The notes below the pieces were generated by a model. It saw only the letters and a program-made list of their open reading frames with translations, had not been told where the DNA came from and did no database searches. Shown here piece after piece: positions 1 to 10,675 of a stretch of 64,000 bases of DNA (within the stretch, counting starts at the first letter, position 1; every line of letters begins with the position of its first letter). The stretch comes from Sorghum bicolor. Taxonomy: Eukaryota; Streptophyta; Magnoliopsida; Poales; Poaceae. The stretch is taken from positions 46,247,276 through 46,311,275 of the forward strand of contig NC_012876.2 in assembly GCF_000003195.3 (NCBI RefSeq), given 5' to 3'. A program made the position numbers and the translations under genes.

Positions 1-692
1 CCAAACAAATCAGAGCGTGTCAGGACGCAGGAAGCAGAGTTGGAACGTCTAATCAAGCCCCCCTCGTGACGTCCAAAGTCAACGCACTAGATAGCAAGGC
101 GCTACACGGTGTCTGACCCTCGACCAGACCTGTTCCCTTCCTGGGGAAGGGTTGGGCGTCGAATGACAATACCGCTACCACTCCGACGTATCAGCCGCTA
201 TGACGTACTGGCGTGCGGCAGACAAACCAGTCCAAGACAGTGCATAGAGCAGGATACAGGGGCACGCGTAATCATCATCAAGCTAACAGGACAGGACGGC
301 TCGAGACCACGCTGGTACGGAGGCCTCGATTAGGTCCGCGCGCCATACCTCTATCGACCCCTACTCTGACGCCTGTACTTGTACCCTAGGCCTCTCCTTG
401 GAACTATAAAAGGGGAGGCCCAGGAGTGATATAGGGACATCACATAAGGCATCACAACACTCATACGCCGTAGAACCTCCATACCCCATCCCACTTCATA
501 CACGCTTGTATTCACCCCTGTACAAGCACTTAGGTGCAAAATAATACAAACTCTCCTCCCCCGCTGGACGTAGGGCCTTCTCTTGCCCGAACCAGGATAA
601 ATCCTTGTGTCTTTTTGCATCACCATCTGGAAAAGGGAGCACGCATACAAATTCACTCGTTGGTGTGACCCCCCGGGGGGTAAACACCGACA
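1..692 (+). repeat. Element A 5' LTR (3' two thirds)
   Basis: Matches 27852-28544 of the 3' LTR almost base for base and ends ACACCGACA immediately before the primer binding site. The start of the LTR lies outside the window. Short ORFs within it are not coding. Confidence 0.92.
404..413 (+). promoter_or_regulatory. LTR TATA box of element A
   Basis: CTATAAAAGG lies about 280 bp before the LTR end. The same motif stands at 28256-28265 in the 3' LTR, at 62999-63008 in D (CTATAAAAGA) and in reverse at 18943-18952 in C, which supports a conserved U3 promoter. Confidence 0.75.
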
Positions 693-714
693 GTTGGCGC
701 GCCAGGTAGGGGTC
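693..714 (+). other. Primer binding site of element A
   Basis: GTTGGCGCGCCAGGTAGGGG directly follows the LTR. The same site directly follows the 5' LTR of C on the other strand (18671-18690). I could not assign the cognate tRNA with confidence. Confidence 0.8.
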
Positions 715-750
715 CTGCGTGTTTTTCACCGATTTCCCACTCCTTTCCAG

Positions 751-2530
751 ATGGCCACTCTCGCTTCGCCGATTCCGCGCTCCACGATGATTTGGTTTGG
801 GAGTCTCGAGTTCATGTCTACCGGCTCCGGCTATGACATGATCTTGCTCTCGATCAAAGGACCGGGAGGAGCCCGCGTTGCGCCAGCACGGTCAAGGGCC
901 CCGAGACGCCCTCGCCACCACGCCTCCCCGCCCAAGAAGAGGCGTGGACACCACCACTGTCGCCTTTCTGCCTCGTCATGACCAGCCGTTCGTGCCAGGC
1001 AGGAGGTGACACAGGAGTCGACAGCCCCACACGCTAGAACCGTGGGCCTGACGGCTCGGCACCGCGAGGATCACGCGACGACAAGAGGTGACGCGTGCTC
1101 TCCCCCGCCGCTAGGCTACTTCCTCACGGGCTGTTCACCCCAAGAAGAGCATTGCCATTCGGCTTGGACAATGCCGCGGCGTCGCTCACCAGGACAATAT
1201 GTCCAAACGCCCAGACGTACGTGGAGAGACCAATGGTCCTCCCACGCGCCCCTGAAGCACAGCGGCAGACGTTCGAGTTACCAGACTTCTCGCAGGTACG
1301 AGGCCTCTGCCGCCTGGGCCCTAGACGGTACACGATTACCTCCCTCAGGCAGCAGCTACTAGAGGAAGGATGCGGATGCTTCTACGCCGCCGAGCCGGAC
1401 TCTGGCTCAGAATCCGACAGCTACGACCCTACTAGGGAATGCTATCACATCGACGGGGCAGTAGAAACTACCGACGAAACACAAGACGCTGCTGCTGGCG
1501 GTCGAGCCCCTGCAGCAAGGGAAGACCCCAGGACGCCTGGGAACGACGGTCAGGTCGACCCCCCTCCTCCGGAGGACAGAGCTGCGCAACTTGCGCAGCT
1601 ACGAGAGCTCAAGACAAAGCTTGACGAGGATCGTGAGCGACTTGTTCTGCTTGAACAGATCCTCAAGCAGGACCTGCCTTACCCGCCCGGCGGAAGTGTC
1701 CGCAGATGAGCTCGAGAGGTACATCGGCAGATCGTCGGAGACGTAGAGCCTGAACAGCCCGTCAGCCGTTTCCCTCGAGCAGGCCAGAACGTTGTGGCAG
1801 CAACAATGCTGCTGCGAAACATGCCAGAGCCATCGAACTCCCAAGCACGACGCATCCGAGACGAGGTGCAGACTCTGCTCTAGGTGGCGGCAGTTCAGCA
1901 GGCCAAAAGCTCGGCTTGTCGACGTCGAGGAGCGGCCACCAAAAAGCGTGATGAGCCAGCCCAAAACGAAAAGGAGGTGTTGGTCCATCAGCAGCCACCC
2001 CCTCGAGGGAAAAAGACCACGCTCGTCCTCCCCGCTGACAACCAACGTTGACACGACGCACGACGCAACATTGAAGAGAATCGTCGACGTCGGTACGGAG
2101 ACGCGGAAGAGCGCGGTTACAGCGCCCATCGCGGCGGGAGGTACGACAGCGACGAGGACCGGATGGCCCCAGAGCCACCAGGCCCACGGGTGTTCAGCAG
2201 GGCAATCCGCAGCACGCCGCTGCCCAGTCCGTTCCGACCCCCGACCAGCATCGCAAAGTACAACGGTGAAACAAAACCAGAGCTGTGGCTGGCAGACTTC
2301 AGGCTGGCCTGTTAGCTAGGAGGCGCTCGGGGAGACGATCGAGCCATCATGAGACAGCTGCCACTCTTCCTCTCCGACACCGCCCGTAGGTGGCTCGAGG
2401 AGCTTCCAGCCGATCAGATCCACGACTGGGTCCATCTGGTTAGAGTATTCGAGGGTAACTTCAAAGGGACCTACATACGGCCTGGAAACTCGTGGGACCT
2501 CAGCAAGTGCAAGCATAAGTCAGGAGAAAA
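751..2530 (+). pseudogene. gag: gag of element A, N-terminal part (decayed)
   Basis: Starts at ATG 751 (MATLASPIPRS, matching the start in C at 18632). The frame is interrupted by a TGA at 979-981 where C has CGA, a frameshift before about 1095, another CGA-to-TGA change at 1707-1709, and further stops near 1880, 2050 and 2317. The part from about 2350 to 2530 carries the conserved gag capsid signature (ARRWLEELPADQIHDWV and the following FEGNFKGTY). The protein would package retrotransposon RNA into virus-like particles. Insertion of B at 2530/2531 splits the frame; it resumes at 26189. Long arginine- and proline-rich stretches (1300-1600) are typical of this family's long gag leader. Family assignment is firm; the gene is dead. 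Confidence 0.8.
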
Positions 2531-5500
2531 TGAAACGACCTAGATTTTTCCACAAAGGGGAAATCCTCAGATTCGAATTATAATGTGATAATTCAGAAAT
2601 TGAGCCATCACATTATCATATATCAGCTGTTATCACTGTCATACATCGTGAAAAGAAGATTACAACACATTTACTTTACAACTCTTAGTTAACAAGCCTA
2701 TTACATCATTTTACTAGTGGAAACACACACGAATCTTTTTCTGAGTCGATGTAGCGCGTCAGCGGTGAAGGCTCCTCCTTCACGGGTAATCATCAGAGAC
2801 GGCGTAGTTTGTCAGCGGGCGTAGCCTTCATCTCCAAACCAAACTTGAGCGCAGGAACGAGACCACCTAATCCTTCTATTCTCCGTAGTTATCGTCATAG
2901 ACCATGTTCAAAACCTGCTAAACAACTTTCAGTATGATTTGTACTAGCCACTGGCTCCCACCCTATGCTTTTGCGTAAGCTTTGTGGTAAGTGGAATGAA
3001 AAGGGTAAATCAAGAGGCCAATAGATATGGTTGTAGTTTTTCCTATGCAAGTTCATTAATATTTCATAATAATTCATCAAGTTTTATTCCATCTCATCCA
3101 TACATCCATCCATCCATCGCATCACACACATCTCGCCACAGTCTCACTCTCTAGGCGGCAAGTACGACTCCCGCTCGTGCCTTGCCTCAACTGCCAACGC
3201 CAGATCCAACACAAACCCAGGGGAAGATAGAAGGGACTCCTCTCACTAGTCAAGTGAAGCGGAACATAGGAAAGGTCCATAGCCGAGAAAACGGCACATG
3301 TATCGATCGATCAACCAAACTCTGCAGAGGTTTACACTAACCACAAGATCACTATCATCGACGAACCGGCTCGTCTAGGCTGATACCGGGCTGCCTTCCA
3401 ACTAAACACGATGCCACCCTACCACTCAGGACTGGGGCCACACCGGAGTACCACCGGCATGCTGAGACTGTGAGGCGTAGTACCAGGCCCCCAAGGGTCA
3501 CTACGCTGTCTTAGGAGGGTGTGGGTCCTCATGCCCGTACCTCCCTACACTATCCGCTATCAACCTAGCAGTAGTGGCACCGCACTAGCTGGTCGTACAT
3601 CCGTCCCGCACCATAATAAGGCGAGTGGCGTGTAAGGCTTCCTACGAACCGGTTCTCAGAACATCTCAGTCCTTAGGGTGACCGAACAGGACATCTTCAC
3701 GAGGGGCCAACCGATGCCCCGCTCGACGGAACATCCGGCTACCCCGTGCTAAACAGCACCTCCCATCCCGGTGCTTCGTCCCACGAAGACACACTCCGGG
3801 ACCTCTCCTTGTCACATGTACCCGCCACAGGTAACTCTCATGGAGAACGCCCAGGTAGCGTTCCCCGGCAAGACTTGTCCCAAGACTCGTCGTAAATCCT
3901 ACTCGGTCGACTCGACCCTCACCACACACCCAAGACACACGCCGAGATCTCCCCAAATCCATTATCATCTCATTATCCAATTATCGGCACCACGTGCCTT
4001 ATCCACTCACATCCAATCCTCCACAATGCATCACATCACAGATATAATGCGTAGCAGAAGCAGTAGCAAGTAGTATGCAAGTGTCTAGCCTAACAGCGGG
4101 TGTGCGAGGGTTATAGGTTGCAACAAGGCAATGGCTCACAAACATTTCTACCATGCAACCTATCATAGTTCATTTGCATAAAAGTAAAGCACTAGCATCT
4201 ATAATATTGCATGTCTAATAGGATTCTACGAGGTTGGGTGGGACGTGGCACCTGTCGAATGACATTTCCAAGATCCTCAGTTCACTTGTAGTTGTACTCA
4301 TCCAAGGTCTTTCTCCTATCTGCATCTTCTCCCTCCAATGGGTCCTGATCCGATCAACGCTAACCGAAGCAACTACCTCGAAAGCGACAAACAAGGCGAA
4401 ACAATCAAACCACTAGACCTCGAAAGACTACGAAAAGAGATGAAGAACACTGAAGAACAACTACAATAAAAGAGCACCGAAAGGGTAATGACTTAGCCCT
4501 CTCGGTGGATGTCTCATCCCTGGGCTAAAAGAAATGAGAATGGTTATTTACTAAGTACAAGCTGGTGTCTTCGCCTAGCCGTTACTTCCCGGGTCGATCG
4601 TGTCGACCTATACGACTTTAATAACAAAGGCGTAGACCCTAACTTATTCTAAGTAAACACCACGGCTTACGGTCTTCCGATCCAAGTGTCATAGAGATCG
4701 ACGGGAATCGAAAAGACTACAAGCACGAGAAGTTCCGGTCTCTCCCAATCCATACGCCATTGTAGTTGGCGAGAGCCAAGAGAGGGTGGAACAAAGAGAG
4801 AAGAAAAGGGGAGTGGTCTACTCCTTCCAATCGACTTGCCATGGTAAGAGACGGGGTATCAGAAAGAGTGACACACAAGAACATGAGTGCTTAAACTACT
4901 TGTAGGGTACCACGACCTAGGTACACTGAATGCACTAAGACATTCCTAGGGTACTTAGCAGTGCGGTTGTCACCGCAAGAACCAAAGAAATGCTACGGTC
5001 GAATAGGTACAAGCATACAAGAGTTTAAGCACGAAGAACCCAAAAAGGCAAGAAAAGACACGGGTTTCACTTCCCATTGATCCGCTCGCCATAGCAACGA
5101 CGGGAATCGCGGGATTGGAAACAAGACATCTAACAAGAAAAAGGGGGCACAATCCACATCTTACTAGATCGACAAGGATTAAGGACAAGAGAGAAGTACA
5201 AAACCATGCTCTTTCAACCAACTCGCCATGGAACAAACAACAGTTGGAGAAATAAACGCAACCCCACGAACTACACCAACTCATATCACTTCGCGACCTA
5301 GGTGCTTCTGAATCGGCACAAGGTCATTCCTATAGTTCTAGGCGATGCGATTGTCATCACGGGAACTAGGGGAAATGCTCGGGTCTAGGTGGCATAAGCA
5401 TACGAGACAAATAAGATAATCGTGCGAGAATAATAGGGTAAAGCCCGATGGTCATGGCAAGGTGGACTCGCGGCCATGAGCTTCACCTAACAAGTTGGCT

Positions 5501-7872
5501 TCGACTGTTCCACAAGGGTTGCTCCTATTCTGTACCCCACTAGACTAAGTCACTTAGGTCTCGAGTGTGCGGATAAGAATCACATCGATAAAGACATCGA
5601 GTCCACGATGACCACGTCTGTGGGACAAGAACAAGAGCTAACGACCGTAGCGCGACAGAGTCATCTGAACATGTGAAGCGAGTTACGCTCGGCATCACGA
5701 TCACGGCGGGACGTACCCACGATCGGAATGATCAAACGTATTACGATCCCCCGACCGGCTCGAAGGCATGATCCAAAGCGACAAGAACCACACAACCCAC
5801 AAGCACCACAACTTGACAAATGACTAAACAACAACACCAACACAACGATATCTCGGAGTAGCACATTTCCATAGCACAAGAGATAAATAGAGTAGACCGG
5901 CGCGAAGGCTCGGCACAGGCATGGATATAGATAAAGATAGATCGTGCGGCAAGTATAGACGATGATATAGATGACAACCATCAAGTATGAACGATGATAG
6001 AAAGATGTACAAAAGCGAAAGGGGTTTTTCGTCCGCGTCGACTAGGGTTCGACCTTGGTGGCGAGGACGATGCTCGATGACATGCTGTTGAGGCAGGGCG
6101 CCGCTGCTGCTGCTCGTGGCTATAGCTCGTTGGAGTGGGGCGGCATGGTGGTTTGTCTCGGCTCCGACAAGGGGAAGTGCTGCTGCTGTGTGTTCCGGTT
6201 GCGGCTTCACTGCAATGATGGGAAACCTCGGCACAAGGGCCGGCCGTCAGACAAGCGCGGTGACATGGCTATTATCGGAAGGAGAAAGGGAGGATATTGG
6301 GTTGCTGGTAGCTCACCGATAGCAGCACTGGCGAGGCATGGGCGCGACGTGGTGACCGTGGCAAGGCGATGACGTGGACGTGGACGCGTCGGGGCTCGAC
6401 GTCGAGCTCGGGGTCGCGATCACCATGGTCGATGCTGACGCGGTGACCATCGTGACGTCCTGGCGTGGCCGCGGCTCGGGTGCAGCGCCGTCGTGGTGGA
6501 TGGGGCCGGGTCGGTGTCGCAGCTCCAAGTCGCGGTTCGGGCTTGGCTCGGCGGTGCCTGGCGACCACGCGGCCGGCCGTGGTCAAAGCTCGACGCAGCG
6601 AGGGCAGCGTCGCGGCTCGAGACAGAGGAAGGAGCGCGGCCGTCACGGGCTCGCCACGGGTTTGGTTGTGGGCGACGGCGTCGCGGTTGTGGGCGACGGC
6701 GTCGTGGTGGCTCGGCAGCGTCACAGTGCTTGGGACGAGGACGAGGAGAGGAAGGCAGCGCTCGGCCTTGGCTCGACGGAGCGGCTCCGATGTCGTCGTG
6801 ACGGCAACAAGGCGGAGGCAGAGCACGACATCACAGAGGCGTTGCTTGGTGCAGTGGCGCTCGGCAGGGTTGGCGAGGGGAGGGTGGCGGCGCTGGGTGG
6901 GGAAGCAGGGCGGCGTCGGCGTTGGGGAGAGCCGAGAGATGGGAGGCGCTGCTCACGGCTCTTATAGGGGCTGCGCCTAGGGCTCCTAGGGTTGCAAGGC
7001 GTTGTGGACGGCGATCCTCGGCTTCCGCACCGTGGCTGGGCACGTGGCGAGCATCAACACGGACGTCGAGGGGGAAGGGCAAGCGCGCATGGGATCCGTC
7101 ATTGGTGCGGTGGTGGCGGCGCTGTTCTAGGCAGGAGGCACCAGGGGCGCGCCCTAGGGTTCCCTGGCTGGGGCATCGTTGTGGGCCAGGTGGGCCTTGG
7201 CTGCTGCACGTGCCGGCCACGACTTGGGCCAGAGCAAGGAGGAGCGGATGGGCCGCGAGGCAGGCTGGGTGGTGCTGGGTCGCTGGGCCTCGTTGCACGC
7301 CTGCGCAGTGGAGGGGGAAGGGCGCCCAGGCTGGGCCGATGCAGGTAGCTGGGCCGCGTCTGCACTGTGCAGGGAAGGAAAGGAGGGAGGTGGGCCGACG
7401 TTGCGGGTTGGGCTAGCAGGAAGAGAGAAGAATGGGGAGAAGAGGAGGGATTCGGCCCAAAAGAATAGAAAAGGGTTTCCCATTTTTGATTAAACACAAT
7501 GGAATGAAAACTAAAGGAGTTGGAGAAGATTCAAAAGGAGATTGGATAAAATCCAATGGAGTTTGAGACGTACTCCAACGAAAAAGTTGAGAATGGATTC
7601 GCTTCGCCTTAGAGATAGGCTCAACGAAGATTCGGGAAGGCTTTGCTACGGATTTGTGCACTCCAAAAGAAACTCAAAACCCTAAACAAGATCCAACTTA
7701 AGACAACTCACGAATAAGAGCACTCGTCTACAAACAATTCTATATGAATGCGATGACTTGTTAGCGGGTTAGAATCGAGTTAGACGTAAAAACTATATGC
7801 TTCACATGATTACAGGAAAATTTTTTAAAAATCTCGTATTGTTGGTTTTACGTAAAAATCTGGGATGTTACA
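2531..7872 (-). repeat. Element B 3' LTR (5342 bp)
   Basis: Plus strand begins TGAAACGACCTAG and ends GGGATGTTACA. Nearly collinear with 20850-26188, with scattered substitutions and short indels. The 2531-6000 half is AT-balanced and without ORFs of note. The 6050-7450 half is GC-rich and gives many overlapping ORFs on both strands that I regard as compositional artefacts. Confidence 0.9.
6959..6966 (-). promoter_or_regulatory. Possible TATA box in element B 3' LTR
   Basis: TATAAGAG on the minus strand, followed downstream by a C/T-rich leader. The same motif is kept at 25275-25282 in the 5' LTR. Position would make a very long U3/R/U5 split; start site not provable from sequence. Confidence 0.4.
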
Positions 7873-8352
7873 GTCCACCCACCTTACAGGAATCTCGTCC
7901 CCGAGATTTAGGCGTTGCTCGGTCGGTGAAGAAGCAAGAGTGCTATCCTCGAAGTTCTTCTTACTTCTAAGTTATTTCACTTTCAGTATGATCGCTCCAC
8001 AAACCTTTTCCAAAAACGGAGTGAGTCATGTTCTAGGGGTATCCAAGGCTCAGTCGTGGGTGTTGGGTATCCAAATTCTTACACCGAGACGATGGGTATC
8101 CAAAAATCGCACGGGGTTGTTGGCTTTCACCAGCTATTTTTCATGCATCACTCTTTGCAAAAAGCTTTTGAAAGGATTTTTTTCCAGAAAAACAGGTTTC
8201 ATAAAAGGAGCGAAGTAGTTTTACATAGTTCAGTTTTTTTTATTAGAGACCTCAAACTGAAGAGAGCTTTTGAAGTGGGTTGAAATCAACGCAAATTTTA
8301 AAAACCAAAATTTTTTTTGAATATTTCAAATCAAGAGAATTTTGAAACTCCT
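7873..8352 (-). other. Element B polypurine tract and 3' internal segment
   Basis: On the minus strand the sequence next to the LTR reads ATCTCGGGGACGAGATTCC followed by AAGGTGGGTGGAC. This is the same arrangement as at the 3' end of chromovirus H (34350-34379), where it precedes the LTR. The remaining ~450 bp show no credible coding frame. The segment ends at the C insertion (TSD ctcct at 8348-8352) and continues at 19722. Confidence 0.7.
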
Positions 8353-9740
8353 TGTCGGTGTTTTCCCCACGGGGGGTCACACCAACGAGTAAATTTGTAT
8401 GCGTGCTCCCTTTCCCAGATGGTGATGCAAGAAGACACAGAGATTTATCCTGGTTCGGGCAAGAGAAGGCCCTACGTCCAGCGGGGGGGAGAGAGTTTGT
8501 ATTATCTTGCACCGAAGTGCTTGTACAGGGGCGAATACAAGCGTGGTATGGAGTGTGTGAGTTCTACTGCGTATCGGTCTCTTCTGATCTATTCCTGAGT
8601 CTCTCCTTTTATAGCTCCAAGGAGAGACCTAGGGTACATGCGTAGATGTTAGAGTAGGGGTCGATAGCCGCATGGAGCGCTGACCTACTCGAGGCTTCCG
8701 TACGACATGGCCTCGAGCCGTCCCATTCCCCACGGGGGGTCACACCAACGAGTAAATTTGTATGCGTGCTCCCTTTCCCAGATTGTGATGCAAGAAGACA
8801 CAGAGATTTATCCTGGTTCGGGCAAGAGAAGGCCCTACGTCCAGCGGGGGGGAGAGAGTTTGTATTATCTTGCACCGAAGTGCTAGTACAGGGGCGAATA
8901 CAAACGTGGTATGGAGTGTGTGAGTTCTACTGCGTATCGGTCTCTTCTGATCTATTCCTGAGTCTCTCCTTTTATAGCTCCAAGGAGAGACCTAGGGTAC
9001 ATGCGTAGATGTTAGAGTAGGGGTCGATAGCCGCATGGAGCGTTGACCTACTCGAGGCTTCCGTACGACATGGCCTCGAGCCGTCCCATCTTGATAGCCC
9101 GGTGATGATTACGCGTGCTCCTGCGTTCTGCCCTGCACGCCGCCTCGCGCTGGTTCTGAGGTCGCACGCTTGTACGGTATGGCGGCAGATCCGGCGGGGT
9201 AGTTGTGGTGTTGTCAGTCGACGCCCAACTCGTCCCTAGGAAGGGTCCCTGTTCGGTCGAGGGTCGGACGTCGTGTAATGTGCTGATATCTGGAGCGCTG
9301 ACCTTGGAGGTCTCGAGGGGGTCTCGATTAGACGTTTCATCCTTGTTTCCCGCGTCCTGACACGCCCTGGGTTGTTCGGTGGGAAGGCTGCAAAAAGAAC
9401 GATGGGACAGAAGCCTGTTCCCTATCACGCCTCCCGTGACCCGTGTGTTAGGTGGGGAAGCGTCAGGTGCATTAAATGCCCTGGCTCTCGTGCGCGCGTC
9501 AGGCGGCGGACAGTGTCCTTGCGCTCGACGCCTCTCGGTTCGCTCGAGCCCGCTTCCGTATTCGACGGCTGTTGTCGCTCGACCCCTGATCGATTCGCTC
9601 GACACTATTTCCGTCTTCGAGGCTGCGGCCGTCGATGGCCGCGCGTGTGTGCAGACAGAGCGTCGAATCGAGGAGCTAGTTTTATGTACGGATGGTCTTG
9701 TTATACGCATTGGTGAGGGTACCCGTTGATACCCTCGACA
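8353..9740 (-). repeat. Element C 3' LTR (1388 bp, with internal duplication)
   Basis: Same ends as the 1026-bp 5' LTR at 18691-19716. It is longer by 363 bp because of the tandem duplication listed separately. Outside that, it differs from its partner by a modest number of substitutions (for example 9420-9500 against 19390-19470). ORFs seen here on either strand are LTR sequence, not genes. Confidence 0.9.
8363..9088. repeat. 363-bp tandem duplication inside the C 3' LTR
   Basis: Units 8363-8725 and 8726-9088 start TTCCCCACGGGGGG and end GCCGTCCCA. They differ at a few bases (for example agatggtg versus agattgtg). The 5' LTR has one copy only. Each unit carries a minus-strand CTATAAAAGG (8605-8614 and 8968-8977), so the LTR has two TATA boxes. 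Confidence 0.9.
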
Positions 9741-10675
9741 GTAGCCCCCGAGTCTTCATTCGAGCGCTGGCGCTCGAGTGGAGACTTTCGCTTTTATGGT
9801 CGAGCTTCCGCGGGGGCGCGCGAGCGACCCTGTGGGGGTAGCCCCCGAGCCCTCGAGGGAGTATTTAACTCCTTCGAGGGTTATTTTGCCAAATTTGCAG
9901 AAACGCTGTCAACACCCATGGTGGAAGGTTCTGTTCGGCTTTGCCTTGCGTGAGGTTTCGACGTACTCTCGATAGAGCGAGCGTCTTCCACCCCAGATTG
10001 AGTTCCTAGCGGGTAGTCCAAGTGAGAACCTGTGCCCCTTTCGAGGGGGTCAGCTGTAGCCCGGAGGCGTCCTCACAAAGCAGGGTCGGCGTAGTCGGGG
10101 ATACCGGTCTCATTCGATAGAGTCCAGCGGCTCGATGCCTCCCTTCGGGGGGATTCCTCTCGACTGTCTCGACCCTACCTTGGACATCGCCAGCGAGTCC
10201 TCGAGGCGGGCCTCGATTTTCGACCGCTCGCTGGGGATCCCTGACTCTTGATGCTCGAGATCGGCTGTCGAACCCTTTCGACGAGCCAGCCATCGACCTC
10301 TCGAGACTATCGTGGGCGCATACCTTGGCTTACGAAGTAAGGAAGCTGCCGTGCCGGTTTGTCTTTCTGCCCGTTGGGCGCACCTTTTGAGGTATGTGAC
10401 GTTGCGACACTATATCGGCGTGGAATTCGGAGCGCCCGGCCTGTGAAGGGGGAAAGACTGTTAGGTAGCGCATTTATGGGGGGACGTTACCTTATTTCTC
10501 GGATCTGTCCGTTGGCGGATCTTGGCTTATAAATACGCCACGGCACCACCGCTGTTCTTTCTTCCGCCTCCCATCTTCGCTCTCGCCTTAGCCTTCTTGC
10601 CGCCCTAGCTCTCTCGCCGTCTCACGCGCACACGCCCCCTCGAGCAGTAGCGGATCCACCATCCCTTCGGCCGGG
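9741..10675 (+). promoter_or_regulatory. Upstream region of the antisense gene in C, with TATA box at 10528-10535
   Basis: This non-coding stretch lies between the C 3' LTR and the first codon of the antisense gene. TATAAATA at 10528-10535 is followed by a C/T-rich leader and the ATG at 10676, about 140 bp downstream, a normal plant spacing. The homologous place in D (minus strand, 53111-53118) also reads TATAAATA. A's copy (26767-27482) retains the distal part only. Short stretches of GTAGCCCCCGAG at 9741 and 9838 are the reverse of the family's polypurine tract and a second copy of it. Confidence 0.65.

Noticed and set aside
2526..2536. Alternative left boundary of B after tgaaac, giving a perfect gaaac duplicate
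   Set aside because: The copy of the LTR at 20850 also begins tgaaacgacc right after the PBS, so tgaaac belongs to the LTR. The flank is then gaaaa/gaaac with one mutation.
3100..4100. Possible protein-coding frame 3666-4073 in the B LTR
   Set aside because: Present in both LTRs but with indels that alter the frame (for example near 22100); no recognisable domain.
6055..7661. Many overlapping ORFs of 100-190 codons on both strands (also 24309-25882)
   Set aside because: They lie in the GC-rich half of the B LTR and overlap in every frame. Several change length between the two LTR copies, as expected of non-coding GC-rich DNA.
9048..9710. 220-codon minus-strand ORF
   Set aside because: Falls wholly within the C 3' LTR; the 5' LTR copy interrupts the same frame, and an LTR U3 gene is not expected in this family.
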